From Takifugu bimaculatus (taxonomy: Eukaryota > Chordata > Actinopteri > Tetraodontiformes > Tetraodontidae), in assembly GCA_004026145.2 (NCBI GenBank), contig CP034995.1, forward strand, positions 5,754,513-5,818,512: 64,000 bases of DNA, written 5' to 3'. Positions within the stretch are counted from its first letter, which is position 1. Every line of letters begins with the position of its first letter. Positions 1-10,189 of this stretch are shown piece by piece. The notes beneath the pieces were generated by a model. The model made no database searches, was not told where the DNA came from, and saw only the letters and a list, made by a program, of their open reading frames with translations. The position numbers and the translations under genes were made by a program.

Positions 1-34
1 GTTCTCAGGAAGCCCGGAGAGACTGCCGTTTTCG

Positions 35-580
35 GTGTCATTAGTGACTCGTGTTGCCAGACAGACTGTGTTGCACCCTTTTTTGATTTCACCACATTGC
101 CATATCAACCTGTTGGGACGAGATCTCCTTGTGAGGACAGGAGCAGCTATTCTGTGTGGGGGCAAAGCTCTTGTGGTGCAATTTCCTAATGGAATGAAAC
201 TGAACTGCTGTATTTCACACCAAGGTGTGAAGGGACAAATGCTGATGAGTCCGACACCCTCGCCAGAACAAGGGGTGTGGGCGGATATTTATTGGGGAGA
301 ACTTGAGCCTGAGACCTCACCTGGTGTCGGTGTTGTGGCATTGTTTCAGAGCTGGAGGTCCTGGCTGTCGATGCTAAGTCCTTTTGCCCCGCCAGTTGAT
401 CCCTATCATGTCACCCTATTTTACGACCATGGGAATAATGAGGTCTATCAGGATGCGTTTAGAGAAAAGTTACAGGGAAATTTCTGGATGATTACATCAC
501 CGTGTTTGTGTGTTGGGCCTGAGGGTGTGGCTGCGCAGGTCGACTTTGCTGAACAGAATGAGTGGTATGAGAGACTGTAA
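35..580 (+). pseudogene. Retroviral protease C-terminus and PR-RT spacer domain (copy 1)
   Basis: Open frame of about 181 codons. Near its start it holds the motif LLGRDLL, typical of the C-terminal part of retroviral aspartic proteases (the turn before the last strand). The remainder is the conserved but poorly understood region between protease and reverse transcriptase in fish retroviruses; the segments HVTLFYD and GPEGVA are visible. The active-site DTG of the protease would lie upstream of the window edge. The frame ends where the RT finger domain should begin. The following sequence jumps directly to the C-terminal RT region, a deletion shared with copy 2. Confidence 0.8.
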
Positions 581-585
581 AGGAA

Positions 586-1075
586 ATGTTGTCATTTCTG
601 GGTCTCGCGAGCTATAGTAGACATTTTATTCCTACATATTCAGAAAAGACTACGCCCCTACGTGCAATGGTAAATGAACAGGGAATGCGTGATTTGGCAG
701 CTCGGTTAACATGGACAACTGAGGGAGAGAAAGCGTTCATTGCTCTTAAACAGGCACTCAATACAGCTGCAAATTTGGCAGTTCCAGATTAGAAGGATAC
801 TTTCTTTTTGGATGTTTCTGAAGGAGAACATACAGCAAATGGTGTTCTCTTTCAGAAAAAAGGGGGTGAAAGGAAAGTATTAATGTATGCAAGGATAATA
901 CAGTGTAAGGCATGTAGCAGGGGTAGCAAAACTTTTACAAAAACAGCACATTTAGTTACGCTCTGACAGTTCTTACAACACATAGTGTGGTATCACTGGT
1001 CAGCTCAGCAGCATTCACCTTGACCTCACTTAGGCAGACCAGGATGGACAAGATTTTAACGGCACCACACATAAC
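586..1075 (+). pseudogene. RT C-terminal (thumb/connection) remnant (copy 1)
   Basis: The frame at 586-792 starts with FLGLASYSR followed by a HFIPTYSEK-type stretch, the segment that follows the RT palm in retroviral pol. It is stopped by TAG at 790-792. Homology continues in the next segments (a FFLDVSEG-like stretch near 805-830) with a deletion relative to copy 2 and further frame changes. No YxDD catalytic motif is present between 580 and 586, where it should lie. The remnant is non-functional. Confidence 0.75.
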
Positions 1076-1283
1076 ATACACTCATGAAGGGATAAAATAT
1101 GGCAGATGGTATAGGAGAGGGTGAACCACACAGATGTGAGAAGAAAGTGAAGAAAGATGAAAGAATCAGAGTAGACCTCAAGGCGGAGCTGTTAAAGGAT
1201 CCAGATGAAATACTATTCACAGATAGCTGTTGTTTCAGAAACCCACAGGAGGGGCTGAAAGCTGCCTAGGCAATAGTTAGAAA

Positions 1284-1790
1284 ATGGAAGTGGAAACAGG
1301 AAAGATAACAGGTAAAGAGTCAGCACGACTTGCAGAATTGAGGGCAGTTATTAGAGCATTAGAAATATCAAAGGGAAAGAGAGTGACCATCAATACAGAT
1401 TCAGCGTATGTAGTGGGAGCGATTCACTTAGAACTTTGTCAACTTGAACTTTGGTTGCGGGCAGGTTTTAACACAGCATCAGGCTCTCTTATAAAAAATG
1501 AGGCAGATATGAGGCAACTGACACAGGCACTCATGGAACCAGCGGAGGTCACAGTCGTAAAATGCAAAGGTCACAGCAAGGAGAACTCTTTAGAGGGAAA
1601 AGGTAATGAGGCGGCCGATCAGGCAGCAAAGAAGGCTGCAGGTTATAAACTAAGTTACAATTTGTTGATGGCAGAGAAAACAGTTTACAAAATTCTTCCA
1701 AGATACGACAGGGAAAGACTTGGTTGTGATCAAGAAGAAGCTTCTCCACAGGAAACAGTTTGGAAGGAAAAGGGGGGCAATGAAAGTTGA
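1284..1790 (+). pseudogene. Retroviral RNase H domain (copy 1)
   Basis: A 168-codon open frame with RNase H landmarks: an ESARLAELRAV helix containing the catalytic Glu, TDSAYVVG containing the catalytic Asp, and KCKGHSKEN followed by GNEAADQAAKKA, which carries the His and last Asp region. The first catalytic Asp would lie upstream, near 1220 (a TDS-like stretch encoded at 1219-1227), separated by stops at 1267-1269 and nearby. The domain is almost intact but cut off from any working upstream pol frame. Confidence 0.8.
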
Positions 1791-1796
1791 AGGAAT

Positions 1797-2640
1797 TTGG
1801 CGGGGCCCAGACAGCAGACCTGTTCTCCCGCCTGGTCTGGTAGATGCCGTTCTGGAAGAGGCCCACGGCCTGACACACTGCGGGAAACCACGAATGATGC
1901 AGAGAATGTTCAATATGCAAACACTTTAATGTAAAATCAACAATTCGACCACATGAGGGCAAGTTTCCATAGCAGGGCAAGGAAAATTATAGATTTCACC
2001 GATATGATAGACCGAGTCAATGGGTTCCGATACCTCTTGGTGGCAGTGGATGCATACACTGGCTGCCCAGAGGCGGTTCCCGTAAAAGCAGAAGATGCAA
2101 AAAGTGTTATTAAATTTTTGATTAATCCGACACATGGTTTCCCCAAACAAATTAGGTCTGATAATAGAACTCATTTTAAGAATAAAGATTTACAAGAAGT
2201 AGAGAAGGCGTTAGGCGAAGGTAGAAAGAATGAATCAAACACTGAAGAGCAAAATTGGCAAGATATGTGCTCACAGTGGAATGAAATGGACACAGGCGCT
2301 TCCAATTGCCTTGATGTCAGTAAGAAGCTCTGTTAAGCTCCCGAACAGGATTCACCCCCTTTGAGCTCGAGTGGGGTGTTCTCTTTCCGGGACCAGAAGC
2401 AGAAAATCCATAGGCTAGCCCAGCACTTGTATGAAATATAAATCTTATTTTGTTCAACTAAAAACAACTCTCTCAGTTTTCTCCCAACAGGCAACCTCTG
2501 TAACCACAGTCAGTGAGGATCCAGGAACTCAACACACAGCTGAGTGGGTTCTTCTGAGCGTCATCAAGTGAAAGTGGTCAGAGCACAGGTGGACTGGTCC
2601 CTTTGAAGTTGCAGAGCGAACATTACATGTTAACCATAAC
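1797..2640 (+). pseudogene. Retroviral integrase remnant (copy 1)
   Basis: The N-terminal HH part of the zinc-binding domain is visible at about 1850-1885 (EEAHGLTHCGK). The CC part is missing because of a short deletion near 1920. The catalytic core is recognisable at 1953-2336 with DFTDMIDRVNGFRYLLVAV and RSDNRTHF. Between 2210 and 2225 a deletion removes the stretch before the catalytic Glu and shifts the frame; the Glu-containing KVERMNQTL is read in another frame from about 2218. The C-terminal domain ends near 2620, and the LTR follows without env. The same lesions occur in copy 2. Confidence 0.75.
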
Positions 2641-2858
2641 ATCCTAACATACTAACACCCTAACACATTAACCCTAACTCTGGTATCACTGGAATCAATG
2701 TACCCCAGCAGATAATCCACAGAGAACGCTTGGACAGATCCAGGAACATCCAAAGAGGATGGCACCATGATTAAACTTCTGTTATTCTTGATTACAGCAA
2801 AGGGAACGGTCAATGAATTGTTATATTGGCCTAGCGTAGGCTAGGCCAAAAGGGGGAT

Positions 2859-3484
2859 TGAAGAGAATTGTCTTTATTTTATTAGCATGTGCTGTACCAT
2901 ATGTTTCTGTTTTCTGTTATAAGCACTTTAGAAGTTAGGAATAGTAGAATGTTTAATCAGTGGAATAAAGATAAGCAGTCAGTTGACCCTTCCTTGACAT
3001 GAATGTTGTTTAGACAGTTGGAGCCAGGAGGAGACAGTCAGAAGGAAAGTGGTAGACCCCCATCGTAAAACGTGACAGAATAGTTTACTGGTGTTGATAA
3101 GTTCCTCGGCAGGAATGACCTCTGACCTGGCTATCTGGGAAGATAATGGAGAAGAAGGACTGCACCAACACCAAATGAGGCGGGAAGAAGAAGATGAGGT
3201 CATCCAAGAAGAAGGACTGGATTGGAGTGAATTAGCATAAATAATTTACATATATTGTTCTATAAAAGACTGGGCCAAGGGATAGTTAGGCGGTCAGACT
3301 TCATGCCCTGACAATTGACTCTGTTGTTTGTAGGGTTATGAACTGGCCCAGAGCGCTGTAATATTTGTATCTTGAAATAATTTTATTGTAAATACATTTT
3401 GAAATTGGCATTTGTTTACTTGAAGTCTTCATTTAAAGAACACGCGGATTGGCAGTGACACACGAGAGGTATTGCAATCCAACA
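2859..3484 (+). repeat. 3' LTR of retrovirus copy 1
   Basis: The LTR begins with TG at 2859 straight after a purine-rich tract (AAAAGGGGG) and ends with CA at 3483-3484. Both ends come from alignment with the second LTR (to 10906), after which the flanks diverge. A TATA box (TATAAAAG at 3261-3268) would mark the U3/R transition. Boundaries are inferred from similarity and the TG...CA rule; no target-site duplication can be checked because the 5' end is outside the window. Confidence 0.75.
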
Positions 3485-4414
3485 CTACGATTATAGCAGC
3501 TTAAATACAACCAGATAAGAACAGTAACCAGTGACCTGAGCAGGTAGAAACTGCACTTCCTTGAAACTGCAGTTTCTACCTGTGTGAGTGTAATGTGTAT
3601 CACACATATATTACTACCCTGGCAATTTTCCAAATGCAATTTCATGAGCCCATATTGTCTTCATAATGGGACATGGAAAAACATTTAAAAAACAAAATAT
3701 TATATTCTAATATTTTGAAAGCAAACAAGTTTTTTCCCCACTGCCTTTGTTTTAACTGTACAGTGATTTTGATCTCATATGTGGCATCAGATGGTTGATG
3801 GTTAGAGTGTGATGATTCCATTTTAAAGAGATGTGGATCAGGAGTGACGCTGTGGAGACGTGCAAGCGTCTTCAGATAAGCTACCGACTCACTTCAGTTA
3901 ATGACTAATGTTGGGTGACAGACTACAAACTTGTTGCCAATGAATAGTTTTACATAACCTCAGACTGTGTTCTCCATACCTTTGACAAGCTGATTTTCTT
4001 GGGATTTTCTGACCTTATACCAGGGAATATTCTTGATTTTTTTTTTTTTTTTAGATTCAGACTGTTATTAATATTTATGATATTTGGACCAATAGGTTGG
4101 CAGCTTTTATTAATATTTATGAGATTTCAGGGCTTCACCCAGGAACAAACTATTGCCCTGAAGACAGACACGTGGGGGTGGCTGTGAAGAAACTTTACAG
4201 GGTAGTGTCCAACAGCACCATCTATTGGTACCAATAGAACTGCAGCACTATCTGAACAAGTCAGGACACACCGGACCTCTCAGGTCAGGGGATTTTGACC
4301 TTTCCAAGGACCAAGGCCAAGGGACTTTGACCTTCCCAAGGACCAAGGGATTTTGACCCTTCCAAGGATTAAGGCCAAAGGGCTTTGATCATAAAGCTTT
4401 ATCCCATTCATTAC
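3485..4414. other. Spacer between the two retroviral copies
   Basis: No gene is supported. The stretch holds a 15-bp inverted repeat (3541-3555 and 3568-3582, 12-base spacer) just after the LTR, a poly-T run at about 4037-4052, and a short tandem repeat at 4287-4390. The ORF at 3999-4187 is low complexity and looks accidental. Confidence 0.5.
4287..4390. repeat. Short minisatellite, three degenerate units
   Basis: Three to four degenerate units of about 26-34 bases share the cores GGGATTTTGACCTTTCC and AAGGACCAAGG. They lie directly upstream of the 5' LTR remnant of retrovirus copy 2. Confidence 0.6.
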
Positions 4415-4698
4415 TGCCCTCTACTGTACTGTACCGCTGGCGTCCATGTCCTTAACCACAGGACTATTACCCCCGCCTCACAGCTCTAAATAATGAAGAG
4501 AATTATTATATCTTGTTAGCATCTTTTATCTTATTAGCATGTGTTATACTATATGTTTTTGTTTTATGTTACAGTTAGTTTAGAAGTTAGGGATAGTATA
4601 TAATCTTTAGTAGGAATACACATAAGCAAGTCAGTTGACCCTTCCTTGACATGAATACTGCTTAGACAGTTGGAGCCAGGCAGACAGGAAATGGTAGA
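4415..4698 (+). repeat. 5' LTR remnant of retrovirus copy 2
   Basis: This stretch matches the start of the 3' LTR from 10190 onward, from TGCCCTCTACTG to AAATGGTAGA. At 4698 the match stops: the last roughly 430 bases of the LTR (the rest of U3, R and U5) are missing. The expected tRNA primer-binding site after U5 cannot be recognised, consistent with the deletion. Confidence 0.7.
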
Positions 4699-4908
4699 GA
4701 ATTCAACAATGGTCACTTCAGAGGACAACTGACGACAAAGGGATCCCTAATAAAAGGTAAGCAGACACCTGTTTAATCAAAGTTCTGCCCATTGGCAATT
4801 TCCAAAATTGTCGTCACTGTCAATTGAAGTGTCCTAGTTATAAATTCCAGATACAAATATAGAAAATATTGAAACGACTGCAGGAATTACGGTTAGAGTC
4901 CCGAAAAT

Positions 4909-4989
4909 AGACGGTTAGAGGCCGGAAGTACTGTTGAAAAAACAGGGATTAGACGGTTAGAGGCCGGAAGTACTGTTGAAAAAACAGGG
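4909..4989 (+). repeat. 42-bp direct repeat in the retroviral leader
   Basis: Two 39-base identical units (4909-4947 and 4951-4989) are separated by ATT, giving a 42-base period. A partial older unit (ACGGTTAGAG) lies at about 4889. The array is in the untranslated leader upstream of gag. It could be a leader or packaging-region duplication or simple slippage; function is unknown. Confidence 0.8.
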
Positions 4990-5233
4990 AACACAGTGGG
5001 GACTCGGAGCGCAGTTGATGGGACGGACACTCCCGACGCCCGAGATTTGTGTTTTTGTGTGGGTTGGAAAAGTGCCAGAGTGAACGTGAATTAAAAGGCT
5101 CTTTGTCCTTGGGAATTAACCCCCAGAGTGGAACCGGACCAACGAAGTTTGGTCTAGAAGCTTGTTTCACTGAGGCATTGAGTTGACCGTTGGAGTCATT
5201 CACATTCAATCTCACTTGGGAGCATAGTTAAAG

Positions 5234-7329
5234 ATGGAACTGGAATGTGGTAAATCGTGCTGGGATCAGGGAGAATGTTCTCCCTATCCCCGGTCTGTGG
5301 AAGAACAGTGGAAGTGGACTCTTGATGAAAAGATATTTCCCCCTCCAGAGGTGAAGGTCAATTTAGCTGAAGCATTGTGTAAGTGGGAGTCAGAAACTCA
5401 CACCATATTACAGGATCATCTTGATAATCCAAAATTAGGTTTTATAGCAGGAAAATCGTGGCAAAAACAGGGTAAGGAGTTAGAAGATAAGCGTTGAAGG
5501 ATACATGTTGTGGCTGTGGCAGGTGCAGCAGTGCACTATTGCAGATCTAGGGGGGTCACACGAGTGCCCAATGTAAAGAAGCCTTCATTAGAAGATCCAA
5601 ACCAGACATTGATACTTAAAACTACTCTTTACCCATCATTACCTACTACCTCTTCCCCACCCCCGTATCAATTGCCAGTTTTGTCTATTAACAGTGGTCA
5701 GTTAGATGTGGACAGAGATGAAGAAATGCAGGAGTTACATGAAACAGTGGGTGAACTTTGAAGACAGGTTAGAATGATCAAACAGGGACAGGGAGAGGTT
5801 GAAGATAAGTTAGAAAAAAATGAATTTAGAGAAGAATCCCCGGTGGTTCGCCCTAAAATCTCCCAACAAACTATATTTAAAAAACAGGACAGTCAAAAAT
5901 CTACATTAAATGTCTTTAAAACACTTAACAATCAAACAAAACAAGTGAAAAGAGCTGATCTCTCAGGAGGATTTGCCAGGGCTAAGCGCAGGGAGGAGAA
6001 GGCAAGACTGATTTATGGCAGTGATAAAGAGGAGAGTGAGAGTAAGACAGACACCCTCAAACTTCCGGCTACATTTATTGGGGAATTGGAGCTTCAGGAG
6101 CCTGTTGAATCTCAGACAAAATTATATGAAAAAGATCCAGGTTCAAGTATGGAAAATTATGAATCAGAATCAGGGGAAGATAGTGAGTGTGAGTATGGAG
6201 GTTTACCGTTGACAGGGGCCATAAACAATGAGGAGGTGAGTTGAACAGGAATACACACAAGGCATAGAGGGCCCGTTTCAGAAAGACCACAGCTACAGGC
6301 CCCTCTGATACAGAAAAGAGGACAGGAACCGGTATATGTTCCATTTGCTATCACAGACATTAATTGTTTAGTGGATAAGATGCCCCACCTGCAGAGGGAG
6401 GCTGCAAGTGGATGTCCAGCCTTTTTAGTTTAACACAGAGCATGCAGTTGGTGATGGGAGACTTTAGAGGAATTTTAGGGAGACAAGTGTCTCGCTGGGA
6501 TTTGGATAAGGTTGAGGTAGCAGCAGGTATTAAAGATAGACCTAATGCTGCATGTTTTGGCCCTTGTGCAACCAGGGTTGGTGAAGCTATGAGACAGATA
6601 TTTTCAGTATCTCCAGGAGCAATGCAGATTTAAGTGGGAGGAAAGGGAGTCGGCACATGGATTCCTTACAAGGTGTAAAGAGGAATGGATGTGTGCCACA
6701 GGGCAGATAATTTACACACCACTTTGTTCCGTCAGGCCATAATTTTAGGACTTCCACAGTCAGTGAAAGAAGCCATGGAAGGAAATCCTGACCTTCCAGG
6801 CAGTACGGCAGATGTCTGGGAGAGACATCTCTCTCACCACATCAACACATTTAAAGTTAAACAACAGGGAAAGAAAGAGGGGGTGATGACAGCGCAGGAA
6901 CAGCTCCTAAAAATGCAGTTAGATGAGGCAAAAGCCTCAAAAAAAAAAAAAAAGCTTAATGATAAACGAAAGGAAGAAAAACAGATGGTTCAGCAGTTTC
7001 CTCGGCAGGTGCAGCCAGATCCATTAGGTCCGCACCAAGATTTTGCTCCGATAAACCTGTATTGGGTCAGTCCAAGGGGAGGCATGCGTGGGAGACGCGG
7101 CGGGCAGGGATACGGCTTGATGGGCGGGTACTTAGGCCAAGATCAGTGTCATGCCTGCAAAGGGTATGGTCATTGGCAAAGGGACTGTCCATATCACAAC
7201 TACCTGGAGGTACCAGGCAGTGTTCCACCGTCTCATGGAATTTATCACCGGAGCCAATCTCATCTGACACCGTCGAGCTTGTGGGGTTCTCAGGGAGCCC
7301 GGAGAGACTGCCGTTTTCTGTGCCATTAG
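5234..7329 (+). pseudogene. Retroviral gag remnant with CCHC zinc knuckle (copy 2)
   Basis: Five consecutive open stretches (5234-5497, 5510-5761, 5774-6244, 6412-6633, 6685-7329) cover a gag-like protein interrupted by stops and frame changes. The start at 5234 is the first ATG after the leader. The middle is acidic and proline-rich, as in many matrix/p12-like regions. The last stretch has a lysine-rich coiled part with a poly-A slip site (about 6939-6953). It also holds a nucleocapsid zinc knuckle of form CX2CX4HX4C at 7147-7188 (CHACKGYGHWQRDC). The single knuckle fits gamma/epsilon-type retroviruses. It is not functional as a full polyprotein. Confidence 0.75.
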
Positions 7330-7853
7330 TGACTCGTTTTGCTGGACAGACTGTGTTGCACCCCTTTGTCATTTCACCACATTGCCCTATCAACCTGTTG
7401 GGACGAGATCTCCTGGTGAGGACAGGAGCAGCGATTCTGTGTGGAGACAAAGGTCTTGTGGTGCAATTTCCTAATGGACTGAAACTGAACTGCTGTATTC
7501 CACACCAAGGTGTGAAGGGACAGATGCTGATGAGTGTGACACCCTCTCTAGAACAGGGGGTGTGGGCGGATATTTATTGGGGAGAACTTGAGCCTGAGAC
7601 CTCACCTGGTGTCGGTGTTGTGGCATTGTTTCAGAGCTGGAGGCCCTGGCTGTCGATGCTGAGTCCCTTTGCCCCGCCAGTTGATCCCTATCATGTCACT
7701 CTGTTTTATGACCGTGAGAATAATGAGGTGTATCAGGATGCGTTTAGAGAAAAGTTACAGCGAAGTTTCTGGATGATTACATCACCGTGTTTGTGTGTTG
7801 GGCCTGAAGGGTGTGGCTGCGCAGGTCGACTTGATTGGTATGAGAGACTGTAA
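7286..7853 (+). pseudogene. Retroviral protease C-terminus and PR-RT spacer domain (copy 2)
   Basis: This is collinear with 1-580 of copy 1. LLGRDLL is encoded at about 7396-7416, followed by the same spacer domain with HVTLFYD near 7693-7713. A small indel near 7808-7830 changes the end of the frame relative to copy 1. The protease active-site DTG is not evident upstream; the gag frame runs into this region in another frame. Confidence 0.75.
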
Positions 7854-7857
7854 AGGA

Positions 7858-8393
7858 AATGTTGTCATTTCTGGGTCTCACGAGCTATAGTAGACATTTT
7901 ATTCCTACATATTCAGAAAAGACTACGCCCCTACGTGCAATGGTGAATGAACAGGGAATGCGTAATTTGGCAGCCTGGCTAACATGGACAACTGAGGGAG
8001 AGAAAGCGTTCATTGCTCTTTAACAGGCACTCACGACATCTGCATGTTTTGGCAGTTCTGGAATATAAAGATACTTTCTTTTTGGATGTTTCTGAAGGAG
8101 AACATACAGTAAATGGTGTTCTCTTTCAGAAAAAAGGGGGTGAAAGGAAAGTATTAATGTATGCAAGTATAATGCTGGACCCCATTGAAAACAGGCAGCC
8201 ACCATGTGTCAGGCATGTAGCAGGGGTAGCAAAAGTTTTACAAAAAACAGCACATTTAGTGATGGGTTACGCTCTAACAGTTCTTACAACACATAGTGTG
8301 CTATCACTGGTCAGCTCAGCAGCATTCACCATGACCTCACTTAAGCAGACCAGGATGGACAAGATTTTCACCGCACATAACATACACTCATGA
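7858..8393 (+). pseudogene. RT C-terminal remnant (copy 2)
   Basis: Homology to 586-1075 of copy 1 begins immediately after the spacer domain. The FLGL motif is destroyed by a frame change, but the DNA match continues. An open frame at 8013-8393 covers the later connection part (FFLDVSEGEHTVNG, then a VRHVAGVAKVL-type stretch). As in copy 1, the RT fingers and palm and the catalytic aspartates are absent. Confidence 0.7.
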
Positions 8394-8611
8394 AGGGATC
8401 AATATTGCAGATGGTATGGGAGAGGGCGAACCACACAGATGTGAGGAGAAAGTGAGGAAAGATTAAAAAAAACAGAGTAGATCTTAAGGCGGAGCCGTTA
8501 AAGGACCCAGATGAAATACTATTCACAGACGGCTGTTGTTTCAGACACACATAGGAGAGGCTGAAAGCTGCCTAGGCAATAGTTTGAAAATTAGAAGAAG
8601 ATTTTGAAGAA

Positions 8612-9106
8612 GTGGAAACAGGAAACCTAACAGGTAGAGAGTCAGCACAACTTGCAGAATTGAAGGCAGTTATTAGAGCATTAGAAATATCAAAGGGAAA
8701 GAGAGTGACCATCTATACAGATTCAGCATATGTAGTGGGAGCTAACCAGTTAGAACGTTGTCAATGGTTGCGGGCAGGTTTTAACACAGCATCAGGCTCT
8801 CTTATAAAACATGAGGCAGAGATGAGGCAACTGACACAGGCACTCATGGAACCAGCGGAGGTCGCAGTCGTAAAATGCAAAGGTCATAGTAAAGAGAACT
8901 TTCTGGAGGGAAGAGGTAATGAGGCTGCAGATCAGGCAGCAAAGAAGGCTGCAGGTTATAAACCAAGCCACAATTTGTTGTTGGTAGAGAAAACAGTTCA
9001 TGAAATGCTTCCAAGATACGACAGGGAAAGACTTAGTTGTGATCAAGAAGAAGCTTCTCCACATGAAAAAACAGTTTGGAAGGAAAAGGGGGGCTGTGAA
9101 AGTTGA
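8612..9106 (+). pseudogene. Retroviral RNase H domain (copy 2)
   Basis: A 164-codon open frame with ESAQLAELKAV, TDSAYVVG, CKGHSKENF and GNEAADQAAKKA, collinear with copy 1. The first Asp-containing strand is encoded upstream near 8526-8540 and is cut off by stops. It has a six-base deletion relative to copy 1 after the QLE stretch (around 8757), which probably reflects the ancestral length because the protein reads naturally there. Confidence 0.8.
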
Positions 9107-9930
9107 AGGAATTTGGCGGGTCCCAGACAGAAGACCTGTTCTCCCGCCCGGTCTGTTAGATGCCGTTCTGGAAGAGGCCCACGGCCTGACACACTGCGGG
9201 AAACCATGAATGATGCAGAGAATGTTCAATATGCACACACTTTGATGTAAAATCAACAATTCGACCACATGAGGGCAAGTTTCCAGTTGCCCCCATGACA
9301 GGGCAAGAAAATTATAGATTTCACTGATATGTTAGATCGAGTCAATGGGTTCTGATACCTCTTAGTGGCAGTGGATGCATACACTGGCTGGCCAGAGGCG
9401 GTTCCCGTAAAAGCGGAAGATGCAAAAAGTGTTATTCAATTTTTGATTAATCCGACACATGGTTTCCCCAAACAAATCAGGTCTGATAATAGAACTCATT
9501 TTAAGAATAAAGATTTACAAGAAGTAGAGAAGGCGTTTGGCGAAGGTAGAAAGAATGAATCAAACACTGAAGAGCAAAATTGGCAACATATGTGCTCACA
9601 GTGGGATGAAATGGACACAGGCACTTCCAATAGCCTTGATGTCAGTAAGAAGCTCTGTTAGCTCCCGAACAGGATTCACCCCCTTTGAGCTCGAGAGGGG
9701 TGTTCTCTTTCCGGGACCAGGAGCAGAAAATCCATTGGCTAGCCCAGCACCTTTTCTGAAATATAAACCTTATTTTGTTCAACTAAAAACGACTCTCTCA
9801 GTTTTCTCCCAACAGGCAACCTCTGTAACAACAGTCAGTGAGGATCCAGGAATTCCACACACAGCTGAGTGGGTTCTTCTGAGAGTCATCAAGTGAAAGT
9901 GGTCAGAGCACAGGTGGACTGGTCCCCTTG
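9100..9930 (+). pseudogene. Retroviral integrase remnant (copy 2)
   Basis: It holds EEAHGLTHCGK (HH half of the zinc domain), then a core with VDAYTGWPEAVPV and RSDNRTHF (open frame 9365-9661). After a frame change near 9535 follows KVERMNQTLKSK, holding the catalytic Glu, which continues to about 9896. The CC half of the zinc domain and the stretch before the catalytic Glu are deleted exactly as in copy 1. The C-terminal domain ends in stops, and the LTR follows with no env between. Confidence 0.75.
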
Positions 9931-10137
9931 AAGTTGCAGAGTGAACATCACATGTTAACCCTAACATCCTAACATACTAACACCCTAACACATTAACCCT
10001 AACTCTGGTATCACTGGAATCAATGTACCCCAGCAGGTAATTCACAGAGAACGCTTGGACAGATCCGGGAACATCTAAAGAAGATGGCACCATGATTAAA
10101 CTTCTATTATTCTTGATTACATCAAAGGGAGCGGTCA

Positions 10138-10189
10138 ATGAATTGTTAGTATTGGCCTAGCCTACGCTAAGCCAATACTAACAATTCAT
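10138..10189. repeat. Palindrome at the internal/3' LTR junction of copy 2
   Basis: Two perfect 19-base arms (10138-10156 and 10171-10189) flank a 14-base spacer. In copy 1 the same place carries only the first arm, followed by the purine tract and LTR. Copy 2 has therefore replaced its purine tract by an inverted copy of its own upstream sequence, a fold-back type rearrangement. Confidence 0.8.

Larger units (their letters stand above)
1..3484 (+). mobile_element. Endogenous retrovirus copy 1, 3' part (protease to 3' LTR)
   Basis: Seen: position 1 aligns with about position 7286 of copy 2, and the two sequences stay collinear to the end of the LTR. Order is protease tail, spacer domain, RT C-terminal part, RNase H, integrase, purine-rich tract (about 2848-2857), 3' LTR. 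The element starts outside the window. Family knowledge: the pol order and motifs fit gamma/epsilon-type retroviruses of fish. Odd: the fingers and palm of reverse transcriptase (with the catalytic aspartates), parts of integrase and all of env are missing. Stops and frameshifts break every gene, so this is a fossil. It differs from copy 2 by scattered substitutions and small indels, for example a shortened stretch near 895-960. Confidence 0.9.

Noticed and set aside
7062..7853. A 263-codon open frame spanning the end of gag and the protease region
   Set aside because: Its first third reads gag DNA in the wrong frame (the zinc knuckle is in another frame). Only the part from about 7286 matches protease and spacer homology.
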